Numbered from the stretch's first letter, positions 52,959 through 62,106 are shown. The stretch is DNA of 64,000 nt from Pseudosulfitobacter pseudonitzschiae (GCF_900129395.1 NZ_FQVP01000006.1:124001-188000), one strand, 5' to 3'. The notes: generated from the sequence alone by a model not told the origin. Made by a program: numbers and translations.

Positions 52959-54038
52959 ATGGAATTCGGCGTTTTCACACTCGCGCAACAGCGCAGCTAC
53001 AATCAAAGTTCGCAAGAAGTCATCGCAAATACGGTTGAACAAACCGTTCTGGCCGAACAGGCGGGATTTGATGCGGCCTGGTCGGCCGAGCACCATTTCA
53101 ACAACTATTCCCTGTCGCCCTCTCCGTTGATGACCGTCGCCCATTGCGCGGGCAAGACTTCGAAAATCCGTCTTGGCACGGCTGTGTGTATCCTGCCCCT
53201 GTACCACCCGGCACGTTTTCTGGCCGAGGTTGGCTATGTCGATACGGTATCGAACGGCCGCCTGGAACTGGGCATCGGCTCGGGCTACCAGCAATTCGAA
53301 TTTGAACGCTTCGGCACCTCGCTGGCCGACGCAGGCCCGATGTTTCAGGAATATCTGGACGTGATCCCGATGGCCCTGACACAGCAAAGCTTTGAGTATC
53401 ATGGCAAATACCTCGACATTCCGCCCAGCTCGATCAGCGTGCGCTGCGTGCAGGACCCGATGCCGCCGATCTGGGTGACGACGGGCAATCCCAAGGTGCG
53501 CGAACGTGCGATGAAAGAAGGTCACAACCTGTTTGTGACCGTCCTGCACGGCGACCTCGATGCAATTCAAGGGCTGCGCACAAAGCTTGAGGAATCGGCA
53601 AGCGAAGCAGGCACCGACATCGCCGACACCAAGCTTGGCTTCCTGCGCTGCGGCTTTGCCAGCGACAACAAGGCCGAGATCGAAAGCTATCTCGACAGTG
53701 CGCGATTTGCCCGCAGATTGTCGGAAAGCCTGAAAGACCGCCGCCAGCAGACCGACGACGGCTATCTGATGCAAGAGGTGCCGCTGAACAGGGAAATGTC
53801 GCTTGATGAAATGGCGGCCAACCTGCCGGTGGGCAGCGTCAACCAGGTCATCGACCGTATGCTGGCCGAAATCGAAATTCTGAAACCGCACCATATCGCG
53901 TTGCAAACACAGCTTGGGGATTTTGACCAGAAAACCATGCTCAAACAGATCGAGCTGTGGGGCGACAAGATCATTCCCGCGATCAACAAGGCGCTTGGCC
54001 AGGACACAGTGGCTCCGGCCAAAGTCGTGAACGGCTGA
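52959..54038 (+). CDS. LLM-class (luciferase-like) flavin-dependent monooxygenase
   Basis: 359 residues. MEFGVFTLAQ, FDAAWSAEHHFNNYSLSPSP, IRLGTAVCILPLYHPARFLA and RLELGIGSGYQQFEFERFG are the bacterial luciferase-like TIM-barrel features. Start: AAGGGAGGAACG upstream. Such enzymes use reduced FMN from a separate reductase, and the group includes type II Baeyer-Villiger monooxygenases and other ketone or sulfonate oxygenases. A reductase-domain gene follows 4 nt later, so the two form a two-component system. Substrate unknown. Confidence 0.87.
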   Translation: MEFGVFTLAQQRSYNQSSQEVIANTVEQTVLAEQAGFDAAWSAEHHFNNYSLSPSPLMTVAHCAGKTSKIRLGTAVCILPLYHPARFLAEVGYVDTVSNGRLELGIGSGYQQFEFERFGTSLADAGPMFQEYLDVIPMALTQQSFEYHGKYLDIPPSSISVRCVQDPMPPIWVTTGNPKVRERAMKEGHNLFVTVLHGDLDAIQGLRTKLEESASEAGTDIADTKLGFLRCGFASDNKAEIESYLDSARFARRLSESLKDRRQQTDDGYLMQEVPLNREMSLDEMAANLPVGSVNQVIDRMLAEIEILKPHHIALQTQLGDFDQKTMLKQIELWGDKIIPAINKALGQDTVAPAKVVNG

Positions 54039-54042
54039 CGCC

Positions 54043-54861
54043 ATGCGGATCGTGGTCAAACAGAACACGCCCCCGCGTCTGGAGGCACCCGAGGATTTCA
54101 CGCGGTTTTCCATCGCATTGGATGAACGGCTGCAAGGGACCGAAGCCCTGGCCCTCGCGCCGGTCGCGGATTTCAAATCAGAGGAGGGCACCCATGCATG
54201 GGTGCGCCCCGACGCCATCAGGGCCCTGTCCGCGATGGCAGGCGATCCCGAATGGGACGCAGGCTTTGCCGCGATGTGCGCCTTTGCCAGGGAACATGGC
54301 TGGATCGGACCAAACGGCGGTATCCGCGCCCATATCGACTATCTTCCCGAAACGTGCCCCGTAAGCGCGGATGAGTTTCGCCGCGCCATGCGCAAATTTG
54401 CAAGCGGCGTCTGCATCGTGGCCAGCGGCAAAGGCGCAGACCGGCGCGGCATGACGGTTTCCGCCTTCTCGTCGGTGTCCGCCGAACCGCCGATGGTTCT
54501 TGTCTGCCTCAACCGGACCTCGTCGACCCATGACGCGATCATTTCCGCCGATGCCTTCAGCGTGAATATCCTTGGCGGATCACAAGAGGACGTGGCCATG
54601 CGCTTTGCCGGCCAAGGCGGGTTGCGCGGTGCCGACCGGTTTACCGATGACGCATGGCAAGACGCCGAAGGCGGCGCGCCGGTTCTGGCCACGTCGCACC
54701 AGTCGCTGGTTTGTACGCCTGTGTCGTCGCATCAGGCCGGGACGCACACCGTGTTGATCGGTCAGGTCATTGCGACCGGCGACACCCAGGACAGTTCCGC
54801 GCTGGTCAATTACGACGGCGTGATCAAGGCCACGACGGCGCAGCCAAGCGCCATCCAATAG
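54043..54861 (+). CDS. Flavin reductase with unusual N-terminal extension
   Basis: 272 residues. From about residue 113 it is a typical flavin_reduct domain (EFRRAMRKFASGVCIVAS, GMTVSAFSSVSAEPPMVLVC, DAFSVNILGGSQEDVAMRFA, HTVLIGQVIATG). The first ~110 residues (DFTRFSIALDERLQGTEALA, GTHAWVRPDAIRALSAMAGD, AMCAFAREHGWIGPNGGIRA) are not part of the usual 160-residue reductase and I do not recognise them. They may dock the partner oxygenase. It supplies reduced flavin to the monooxygenase encoded upstream. Confidence 0.83.
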   Translation: MRIVVKQNTPPRLEAPEDFTRFSIALDERLQGTEALALAPVADFKSEEGTHAWVRPDAIRALSAMAGDPEWDAGFAAMCAFAREHGWIGPNGGIRAHIDYLPETCPVSADEFRRAMRKFASGVCIVASGKGADRRGMTVSAFSSVSAEPPMVLVCLNRTSSTHDAIISADAFSVNILGGSQEDVAMRFAGQGGLRGADRFTDDAWQDAEGGAPVLATSHQSLVCTPVSSHQAGTHTVLIGQVIATGDTQDSSALVNYDGVIKATTAQPSAIQ

Positions 54862-54897
54862 GATCTCTCGCCTGGCCTCCCTCAGGCGCGAGTCATG

Positions 54898-54918
54898 AAG
54901 CCCGTCTTGCGGCGGGTT
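54898..54918 (+). terminator. Stem followed by T-run after the flavin reductase gene
   Basis: AAGCCCG / CGGGTTT with one wobble forms a stem around TCTTGCGG, ending in TTT. A further stem CGCCTG/CAGGCG (54869-54888) stands before it. It ends transcription of the LLM operon. Confidence 0.55.
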
Positions 54919-54924
54919 TCAAAG

Positions 54925-54965
54925 TAAACAGCTCCGCAACGGCATTGCCATTGCGGAGCTGTTTA
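54925..54965. terminator. Long perfect inverted repeat between convergent genes
   Basis: TAAACAGCTCCGCAA and TTGCGGAGCTGTTTA (15-bp perfect arms) enclose CGGCATTGCCA, which can pair a further three G-C pairs. It lies 20 nt before the convergent monooxygenase stop and terminates in both directions (A-run on one side, T-run on the other). Confidence 0.75.
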
Positions 54966-54985
54966 TCTTCATAGGCCACAGCAGA

Positions 54986-56620
54986 TCACTCTGCGGTCGC
55001 CACCGCGCGCTGCTGAAACGAAAAATCGGCATAATCGTTCTGTTTCGCCGCCTCGCAATACTCGCGGTATTTGTTGAACCCGCCGACAAACATGGTCAAT
55101 CCGGTCGGCTTGCCCTTCACGTTGGTCCCCACCCACCACGTGTTCGCCTTGCGCACCAGCGACTTTTCGGCAAGCTCCGCGACAATCTTCATCCAGCGAT
55201 CTTCGGCGGCCAGCGTGGGTTCGATCGACGCAAGGCCCGTGCTGGCCATATGGGTTGTCACATCGGCAATCCAATCCACGTCGTTTTCACTGATCGAGAT
55301 AATGTTGGCCAGGGCCGCGGGGCCGTTCGGTCCACAGGTGGAAAACAGGTTCGGAAACCCTTCCATCATCAGTCCCAGATAGGACCGCGGCCCGCCTTGC
55401 CATTTTTCCTTCAGCGTACGCCCGTCGCGCCCCACCACGTCAAAGGCCAGCAGCGCACCGGTCAGCGCGTCATAACCGGTCGCGAAAATCAGAACGTCCA
55501 GCTCCGTCTCGCCGTCCTCGGTGCGGATGCCGTTTTCCGTGATTTCCACGATGGGATCGGTCAGGCAGTCTTTCAGGTGGACGTTTGGCAGATTGTAAGT
55601 CTCGTAGTATTCCGTATCCAGACATGGGCGGCGCGCAAAAATCGGATAGCCGCGTGGCTTCAACGCCTCGGCGGTCTTGGGATCGTCCACGATCTCACCA
55701 ATCTTTTCACGCACGAAATCCGCAACCTGGTCATTGGCTTCCTGGTTTGACAACAGGTCCGAGAACGCGGCCAGAAAGGTGTGCCCACCATCCTGCCAGG
55801 CATGTTCCATCACATCGCGCCGTTGCGATGGCGGCAGGCTGAAAAACGGTCGCGTGGTGACCGGACGTGTGCCGCCGGTGGGGTTCATCTTCATTGCCGC
55901 ACGCATCGCGGGGTAATGGCGCTTCATCTCTTTGACATAGGCGTCGTCAAGATCGTGGTTGCGCATCGGCAGCGTCCAGCTGGGCGTGCGCTGATAGACG
56001 AACAGTTCTCCGGCCTGCCGCCCGACCTCCTGCACGATCTGGATGCCAGACGACCCGGTGCCGATCAAACCGACGCGCTTGCCGGCAAAGTCGATTTTCT
56101 CGTGCGGCCATTTCTGCGCCCGCAGAATACGCCCCTTGAACCGGTCGATGCCGTCAATCTCCGGGTCCTTGGGAACGGAAAGCGGACCAGTGGACATGAT
56201 GCAGAACGGTGCTTCCAGCACATCGCCCTTGTTGGTTGTGACGCGCCAGATTTTTTCGGCCTCGTCCCAGATGGCGCTGGTGACCCGTGTTTCGAACCGG
56301 AAACTCTTGCGCAGGTCCAGCCGGTCCGCGACGAAATTCGCATAGGCCAGGATTTCCGGCTGGGCTGCAAACTGTTCGGACCAGGTCCATTCCTGCTGGA
56401 TTTCATCGGAAAACCCGTAAGAGTAATCGACACTCATCAAATCACAGCGCGCACCCGGATAGCGGTTCCAGTACCACACACCCCCGACGTCACCGCCCGC
56501 CTCGATCCCGACCACATCATGGCCCATTTCGCGGAACTTGTGGACGGCATACATGCCGCCAAATCCTGCGCCGACAACGATCATGCCCACGCGTTCGGCT
56601 GGTTTGGAAGATTTCATCAT
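54986..56620 (-). CDS. Flavin-containing monooxygenase, Baeyer-Villiger type, with altered fingerprint
   Basis: 544 residues from the ATG at 56620 (a GTG at 56626 is also possible). GAGFGGMYAVHKF binds FAD; VGGVWYWNRYPGARCD is typical of cyclohexanone/phenylacetone monooxygenases; GLIGTGSSGIQ binds NADPH. The type I BVMO fingerprint FxGxxxHxxxWP reads FKGRILRAQKWP: the His is Arg (residue 167). Ketone to ester/lactone oxygenation is likely but the altered His makes an unusual substrate or mechanism possible. Last gene of the seven-gene operon; C-terminal region FVGGFNKYREYCEAA is usual. Confidence 0.85.
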   Translation of the reverse strand: MMKSSKPAERVGMIVVGAGFGGMYAVHKFREMGHDVVGIEAGGDVGGVWYWNRYPGARCDLMSVDYSYGFSDEIQQEWTWSEQFAAQPEILAYANFVADRLDLRKSFRFETRVTSAIWDEAEKIWRVTTNKGDVLEAPFCIMSTGPLSVPKDPEIDGIDRFKGRILRAQKWPHEKIDFAGKRVGLIGTGSSGIQIVQEVGRQAGELFVYQRTPSWTLPMRNHDLDDAYVKEMKRHYPAMRAAMKMNPTGGTRPVTTRPFFSLPPSQRRDVMEHAWQDGGHTFLAAFSDLLSNQEANDQVADFVREKIGEIVDDPKTAEALKPRGYPIFARRPCLDTEYYETYNLPNVHLKDCLTDPIVEITENGIRTEDGETELDVLIFATGYDALTGALLAFDVVGRDGRTLKEKWQGGPRSYLGLMMEGFPNLFSTCGPNGPAALANIISISENDVDWIADVTTHMASTGLASIEPTLAAEDRWMKIVAELAEKSLVRKANTWWVGTNVKGKPTGLTMFVGGFNKYREYCEAAKQNDYADFSFQQRAVATAE

Positions 56621-56753
56621 CAACACCTCGATCCTAAATTTTTCTGATGCTCAAACCGCGCGGACGCAGGTTTGAACGGTGACAGGAAAGCAACCGGGGG
56701 GCTGGCTCTCCTCAAGATTGGGGTTTCGGGGACACATCGCGGCACCCCCTCAG

Positions 56754-57275
56754 CTATTCGGGCGCCACGCGGCGGAAAAATCCGTCGCGGTACAGCAATG
56801 CACTGTCTTCTGTACAGGCAACCGCAACGACGCGACCGAACAGGACCTCGTGTGCGCCGCAGGTCATGGATTTTTCCAGCACACAGTCAAAGCTGCTCAG
56901 GGCGTCCGGCAGCACCGGTGCGCCGGTGACAAATTTTGTCCATGTACCGGCACCCATCCGTGTTTCGCCGGTCAACCCCCGCGTGGAGAACGCCCGCGCC
57001 AGGCTTGAGTGCGCGTCGCTCAGGAAATTGACCGCGAATATCCCCGAACTCTGGATCAGGTGCAGCGCGCTTGCCTTGCGGTTCACACAGACCAGGATCG
57101 TCGGGGGCATGGTCGTGGCGGAACAGATCGCGGTCGCCGTCAGCCCGTCGCGCTCGGTCTGTGTTTGCGTGGTCACCACGGCGACCGAGGACACCACGCG
57201 CCGCATGGCATGTTTGTATTCCGCAGGCGACACGGTGTCCGTGTCCGGCGGATTCGACATAGGTTCTGGCGTCAT
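56754..57275 (-). CDS. Flavin reductase family protein
   Basis: 173 residues from the ATG at 57275 (AAGGGCAGG upstream; 57260 is possible). MRRVVSSVAVVTTQTQTERDGLTATAICS, PPTILVCVNRKASALH, GIFAVNFLSD and SFDCVLEKSMTCGAHEVLFG form a complete flavin_reduct domain. It would supply reduced FMN to an oxygenase. The type I BVMO reduces its own flavin, so this one may serve the LLM monooxygenase of the adjacent operon or another enzyme. Confidence 0.85.
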   Translation of the reverse strand: MTPEPMSNPPDTDTVSPAEYKHAMRRVVSSVAVVTTQTQTERDGLTATAICSATTMPPTILVCVNRKASALHLIQSSGIFAVNFLSDAHSSLARAFSTRGLTGETRMGAGTWTKFVTGAPVLPDALSSFDCVLEKSMTCGAHEVLFGRVVAVACTEDSALLYRDGFFRRVAPE

Positions 57276-57303
57276 GACCTGCCCTTCGTACGTTTCGGCA
57301 ACA

Positions 57304-57834
57304 TCAATTCCCCGCGTCCGCAGCGATGTGATAGACGGGATCGTCCGGGTATGACCCGCCAATCGGGGTCCGTGGGCCAAACCGGTCCTGCTCGCTTTGC
57401 GCGGGCGGCTCCTGGGGTGCGACCCAGTCGTAGACAACCGTGCGCCGCAGCACGCGCCATTCCTGGCCGCGCTTTTCGAACAGGTCGCAGTACCGGCCGC
57501 ACAACTGGACCTGTCGCTCTACGCCATCTGGTCCGGTGCCACGCTGGAACGCAATGAAATAGGTTTCCACGTCCGCACGCGTATCCGAGGTAAATTCGAC
57601 CATGATATTGCCGACATTGTGGATATTGCGCGGCCCGGTTGCCCAGACCTTGCGCACCTGTTCGATGAAACCCGATACCGGCCCCGAATAGGCGCCATGA
57701 CTGTCATGCGCGTCGGGCCAGTATGAGGACACAAGCGCCGCTTCGTCAGCGCGGTCAATCCCGCGACAATAGCGATGGATGCAGTCGCGTATCGCATCCT
57801 TGTCCAGCAGCGCACGTAGGGCAGCATCTGTCAT
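57304..57834 (-). CDS. NTF2-like (SnoaL_4-type) protein
   Basis: 176 residues. DKDAIRDCIHRYCRGIDRAD, HNVGNIMVEFTSDTRADVET and YFIAFQRGT fit the SnoaL-like family often found in aromatic and terpenoid degradation clusters, with the cone-shaped pocket. Its stop lies 28 nt before the flavin reductase start, and its start overlaps the ligase gene end by 4 nt. Possible role: hydrolase, dehydratase or isomerase on a hydrophobic substrate. Activity unproven. Confidence 0.78.
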   Translation of the reverse strand: MTDAALRALLDKDAIRDCIHRYCRGIDRADEAALVSSYWPDAHDSHGAYSGPVSGFIEQVRKVWATGPRNIHNVGNIMVEFTSDTRADVETYFIAFQRGTGPDGVERQVQLCGRYCDLFEKRGQEWRVLRRTVVYDWVAPQEPPAQSEQDRFGPRTPIGGSYPDDPVYHIAADAGN

Positions 57835-59948
57835 GAGGGTTCCCCTTCCTTGAGTTCAATCAGCGCATCCAATGCGATCACACCCTGCCCCCGTGGCATC
57901 ACCCGAACGGGGTTCAGGTCAATTCCGGCGATACGGCTCCGGTTGGCGGCGGCAAACATCGACACCTGGGACAGCAACTGTGCCAGCGCATCGACATCGG
58001 CAGGCGGCGCGCCCCGCACCCCTTCAAGCAGCGCATGGCCCTTGATCTCGCGGATCATGCGGTGGGCCTCTGAGATCCCGAAAGGCGCCACGCGAAAGGT
58101 CACATCCTTCAGAACTTCGACGAATACCCCGCCAAGCCCGAACATGACCACCGGACCAAAGGACGGGTCATCATGGACGCCGACAATGGTTTCGACGCCG
58201 CCCGACAGCATGGCCGAAACCAGGACACCTTCGATCTCGGCATCTGGGGCGGCCTTGCGCACCCTGTCCAACATCTCGTCCGTGGCCTGCCGGACCGCGG
58301 CCGCATCCGTCAGGTTCAGGACGACACCCCCGATCTCTGTCTTATGCGCGATGTCTGGCGAGCAGATTTTCAGCACAACCGGGAACCCGATCCGGGTCGC
58401 TTCCTGCGCCGCCTCGGACCCGGTCCGCACCAGCGCCTCGTCCGCGAACCGCACACCTGCGGTGCGCAACACGGTTTTGGCGGTGGCTTCGCTCATACGG
58501 CCCTGGGGCAGGTCCATAGGCGTTCCGGGTGTGGGCTGCGGGTCATTGCGGGCGAATGCGTCGGCAAATGCGGCCAGCGCACCAAAGGATTTGGCCAGCG
58601 CCCCGCCGTCCTCGTAGACCAGAAAACCATCGGCCTCATAGTCAGCCACCACGGTGCGCGGTGCGGACATGGTCAGGCCGCGAATAGACCTGTCATGCCC
58701 CGCGAACCCCGCCATCAACGCCTCGCGCAGAGGTTTTGAGAAACTCTCCGACGCAGGCCCGGTTCCAAGGATGGCGCTGAACATATCATAGCCCCCCTTG
58801 TCCATCATCGACTGAACAAAGGCTGTCAGGATGCTCATGTCGCTGACGGCCTGTGCCGTGGCATCAACGGGATTGACCGGCGACGCATAGGGCAACAGGG
58901 CCTTCAACTCGGCCTGTGCGGCATCGGGCATCGGGGCCACATCCAGACCCGCCGCGGTGAAGTCATCCGCAAGCTGGATGCCAAATCCACCGGACATCGT
59001 GAAAATTCCGGCCTTGTTCCCCACGGGGAACACCCCGCCCGCAGCGGCATAGGCAATGTCGATCTGCTCTGCGGTCGTCATCGCACGATAGGCACCATAT
59101 TGGCGCAGAACCGCATCAAACACGTCGTCCGACCCGGCAAGCGACGCCGTGTGCGACGCAGCCGCGCGCGCGCCGACTTCGGTCCGGCCCGTTTTCATGA
59201 AGACAACAGCCTTGTTTGCCGCGCGCGCCCGCTCAAGCGCGGCGCGGAAACGGTCGCCATTTCCGATCCCTTCGGCATAGGCCATGACCACGCGCGTTTC
59301 AGGCTGGGCCACAACATGGTCCAACGCTTCGGCCAGCGAGATGTCCATCTCGTTGCCCGTGGTGATCCATTGGCTGATGCCCAGGCCCCGCGCCCGCACA
59401 AGGTGCGCGATATGCGAGCCATAGGCCCCGCTTTGCGACACGATGCCCACCGGACCGGGGGCCAGAAATTCTCCGTCCAGCACCACGGAAAACGTACCGT
59501 AATACCCCAACGCGGGGTTCATGACCCCAAGGCAGTTCGGACCCAGCAACCGCATCCCACCCGCGCGTGCCACAGCGGCGATTTCGGCCTGAAGGGCTTC
59601 GCCCTCTGCGCCCGCTTCGGAAAACCCTGCTGAAAAGACGATGGCCGAGGGGATGCCCTTTTCCACACATTCGGTCACCGCCGCCAGCGTCACCGCCGCA
59701 GGCACGGCCAGGATGGCGGTATCGGGCACTTCGGGCAGATCAAGCACGCTGGCATAGGCTTTCAGACCCTGAACCGTCTCGCGCTTTGGATTGACCGGAT
59801 AGATCTTCCCGGCGAACCCCGCCTCGCGCATATAGCGCAATGGACGCCCGCCAATGCGTTTCACGTCATCAGAGGCACCAATGACGGCCACACTGCGTGG
59901 CGAAATCAGCGATTGCAGGCTCTGGCGCTCCATACTCACCTTATCCAT
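57831..59948 (-). CDS. ADP-forming acyl-CoA ligase family protein
   Basis: 705 residues from the ATG at 59948 (MERQS at 59933 with AAGGTGAG is an alternative). CoA-binding domain (VAVIGASDDVKRIGGRP), succinyl-CoA-ligase-like domain with H266 in AASHTASLAGSD, and ATP-grasp domain (VVMFGLGGVFVEVLKDV, INP-like DLNPVRVMPRG). Paralogue of the ligase at 46318-48459, with conserved blocks such as VPDxAxxAVP and GMRxLGPNCLG. It activates the carboxylic acid released by the lactonase or an imported one. Confidence 0.87.
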   Translation of the reverse strand: MDKVSMERQSLQSLISPRSVAVIGASDDVKRIGGRPLRYMREAGFAGKIYPVNPKRETVQGLKAYASVLDLPEVPDTAILAVPAAVTLAAVTECVEKGIPSAIVFSAGFSEAGAEGEALQAEIAAVARAGGMRLLGPNCLGVMNPALGYYGTFSVVLDGEFLAPGPVGIVSQSGAYGSHIAHLVRARGLGISQWITTGNEMDISLAEALDHVVAQPETRVVMAYAEGIGNGDRFRAALERARAANKAVVFMKTGRTEVGARAAASHTASLAGSDDVFDAVLRQYGAYRAMTTAEQIDIAYAAAGGVFPVGNKAGIFTMSGGFGIQLADDFTAAGLDVAPMPDAAQAELKALLPYASPVNPVDATAQAVSDMSILTAFVQSMMDKGGYDMFSAILGTGPASESFSKPLREALMAGFAGHDRSIRGLTMSAPRTVVADYEADGFLVYEDGGALAKSFGALAAFADAFARNDPQPTPGTPMDLPQGRMSEATAKTVLRTAGVRFADEALVRTGSEAAQEATRIGFPVVLKICSPDIAHKTEIGGVVLNLTDAAAVRQATDEMLDRVRKAAPDAEIEGVLVSAMLSGGVETIVGVHDDPSFGPVVMFGLGGVFVEVLKDVTFRVAPFGISEAHRMIREIKGHALLEGVRGAPPADVDALAQLLSQVSMFAAANRSRIAGIDLNPVRVMPRGQGVIALDALIELKEGEPS

Positions 59949-60831
59949 TTTGACCAAACCTCGGCTCTGTGCGTCCGGTGACGCCCAGCCCTTCGAGGGC
60001 AAAAAGATATCCACCGTGGGGATGGCGTGACACGGCACGTCCGGTCCCGGAATCCTTGATGGATGTCATGAACAGGGTCGACATGTCCGGCCCGCCAAAG
60101 GTGATGCAGCTGGGCATATCGACGGGGGCGTCGATCAGGCGGTCCAGCGTGCCGTCCGGCGCAAATCGCCCGATTTTTCCCGCCTGGACCAAAGCGACCC
60201 AGATGAAACCTTCGGAATCGACCGTCGCGCCGTCGGGGCCGGAATTGTAATCCTTGGTGTTCACCAGAATGCGCGGTTCGGTCAGCGGTTCGGGTTCGGC
60301 CGCGTAGTGATAGGCGCGGATCTGTCGGTCCAGGCTGTCGGCAAAATACAAGGTGCCGCCGTCCGGACTGAAACAGACCGAATTCGAGATGCGGATACCA
60401 TTGGCAAGGCACTCTTTCGTCTTGTCCGCCGAGATGCGCACAAGCTCGGCAACCGGTTCGGCAAAAACGCCCATGGTCCCACAGACAAAGCGGCCCTGAT
60501 GGTCCACCTTGCCGTCATTGAAACGCACCCGCGCATCAACGGGATCGGGCCGGTACAAGGGCTCAAGAGCAGCGGTTTCCAGTGTGACAATATAAATCCC
60601 GTCAGCCAAGCCGACGACCAGCTTTCCCTGGTCCATGGTCAATGCGATCGACCCGATCATCGAGGGCATTTCCACCGACCCGAACTGGTCCTCTGCATAG
60701 TCAAGGAACCGGATCAAACGCTTGACCCCATCGACCCAGTAAAGACGTCCGATCCGGTCATCCCAGATCGGGCTTTCCCCGAGTTGGTCGGGTGAAGGCG
60801 CAATGCGCGTGGCTGTAACAGTAAGAATCAT
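59941..60831 (-). CDS. SMP-30/gluconolactonase-type lactonase
   Basis: 296 residues from the ATG at 60831. GESPIWDDRIGRLYWVDGV starts the beta-propeller; the metal ligands are the Glu of GESP and polar residues of VRFNDGKVDHQGRF, RISNSVCFSPDG and NSGPDGATVDSEG. It hydrolyses lactones to hydroxy acids. Between a BVMO and a CoA ligase it would open the lactone product. It lies downstream of a strong terminator that separates it from the binding-protein gene. Confidence 0.85.
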   Translation of the reverse strand: MILTVTATRIAPSPDQLGESPIWDDRIGRLYWVDGVKRLIRFLDYAEDQFGSVEMPSMIGSIALTMDQGKLVVGLADGIYIVTLETAALEPLYRPDPVDARVRFNDGKVDHQGRFVCGTMGVFAEPVAELVRISADKTKECLANGIRISNSVCFSPDGGTLYFADSLDRQIRAYHYAAEPEPLTEPRILVNTKDYNSGPDGATVDSEGFIWVALVQAGKIGRFAPDGTLDRLIDAPVDMPSCITFGGPDMSTLFMTSIKDSGTGRAVSRHPHGGYLFALEGLGVTGRTEPRFGQNG

Positions 60832-60853
60832 GTCATGTCCGCTTAGGAAAAAT

Positions 60854-60879
60854 GTGCGGCCCGATCGTCCGGGCCGCAC
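60854..60879 (-). terminator. Intrinsic terminator after the binding-protein gene
   Basis: A perfect 10-bp stem GTGCGGCCCG/CGGGCCGCAC with a 6-nt loop begins 7 nt after the stop and is followed on the minus strand by ATTTTTCC. Read-through would be needed for the five genes downstream. Confidence 0.85.
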
Positions 60880-60885
60880 GTTGGA

Positions 60886-62106
60886 TCAGTTCTTGACCAA
60901 CGGGCATTCGCTTTCAGAAAGCGGGCGCCAGATATCTGCGGCAGGCAAGTTGCCGATGACCTTGTAATAGTCCCAAGGATATTCGGACTCGGCTGGTGTC
61001 TTGACCTGAACCTGCAACATGTCGCGCAGGACAACACCGTCTTCGCGAATGGTTGCTTGGGTGAACACATCGTCGACCGGCATTTCGCGCATGCTGGCCA
61101 TCACGTCAGGCCCCGCATCCGACCCCGTTGCTTCGACCGCCTTGAGGTAATGGTTCACCGCGGAATAGGTCACAGTCTGGGATTCATTCGGCTTGCGGTC
61201 GCCCATCTGTGCGCTCCACCGCTCGGAAAAGGCGCGCGCCTCGTCGCTTTGGTCCCAATAGGCCGGTGCCGAGGCAACCAGCCCCTGCATCGTTTCCAGA
61301 CCGATGCCATGCACGTTGTTCACCTGCATACCCAAAGGCGCCAGAACCTGACCCGCATCGGCGATCCCGAACTCGCGTGCCTGTTTCAGCACGTTGGCAA
61401 GGTCAGCGCCGGCATTTGCAATGCCGATCACCTTGGCGCCACTGGCCTGTGCCTGCAGCAACTGCGAAGAAAAGTCGTTGGTCCCAAGCGGGTGCAGGAT
61501 CGAGCCGACCACCTTGCCGCCGTTTTCCTCGATAAACTTGGTCGCGTCTTCCTGCCACTGTTTGCCAAAGGTGTAATCGACGGTGATGAAATACCATTCG
61601 TCCAGACCCTGTGCGAGCTGTGCCATCACCGAACCCTTGGCCAGCGTATAGGTGTCATAGGCCCAGTTGGTGCCATAGGGCGTGCATTTGGCGTTGGTCG
61701 TGTCCGACGTCGCGGTGCCTGCGATCAGGTAGGGTTTTTCGTGGGTGTTCATCACATCCTGAACCGCCAGGGCGATGGACGAGGCCGAACATCCGACGAT
61801 CACGTCGACGCCTTCCTGTTCGATCCATTTCAGGGCCTGCGCGACACCGATGTCGGGCTTGTTCTGGTCATCGGCAACGACGATTTCGACGGGCATGCCG
61901 TTGATGGCACCCCCGTGATCGTCAACGGCCATCTTGACCGAAGCAGTCGATCCCGCGCCGCAGTTGTCGGCATAGGGGCCGGACTGGTCATTCATCACGC
62001 CGATCTTGATGACGCCGTTCGAGATGTCCGCCTGAGCCTGCGACGCAACAAGTGTCATCGCCGCAATCACTGCGGCCATATGGCTGCACTTTACCTTGGT
62101 TTTCAT
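60886..62106 (-). CDS. Leu/Ile/Val-type ABC substrate-binding protein
   Basis: 406 residues from the ATG at 62106. Signal peptide of about 25 residues ends near SQAQA. IKIGVMNDQSGPYADNCGAG, WIEQEGVDVIVGCSASSIAL and TSDTTNAKCTPYGTNWAYDT fit periplasmic binding protein type 1 (Peripla_BP_6). No permease or ATPase genes are near, so it must share another LIV system or act as a receptor. It is flanked by the SDR and lactonase genes and followed by a terminator, so it is likely the best-expressed gene of the operon. Ligand probably the pathway substrate. Confidence 0.87.
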   Translation of the reverse strand: MKTKVKCSHMAAVIAAMTLVASQAQADISNGVIKIGVMNDQSGPYADNCGAGSTASVKMAVDDHGGAINGMPVEIVVADDQNKPDIGVAQALKWIEQEGVDVIVGCSASSIALAVQDVMNTHEKPYLIAGTATSDTTNAKCTPYGTNWAYDTYTLAKGSVMAQLAQGLDEWYFITVDYTFGKQWQEDATKFIEENGGKVVGSILHPLGTNDFSSQLLQAQASGAKVIGIANAGADLANVLKQAREFGIADAGQVLAPLGMQVNNVHGIGLETMQGLVASAPAYWDQSDEARAFSERWSAQMGDRKPNESQTVTYSAVNHYLKAVEATGSDAGPDVMASMREMPVDDVFTQATIREDGVVLRDMLQVQVKTPAESEYPWDYYKVIGNLPAADIWRPLSESECPLVKN

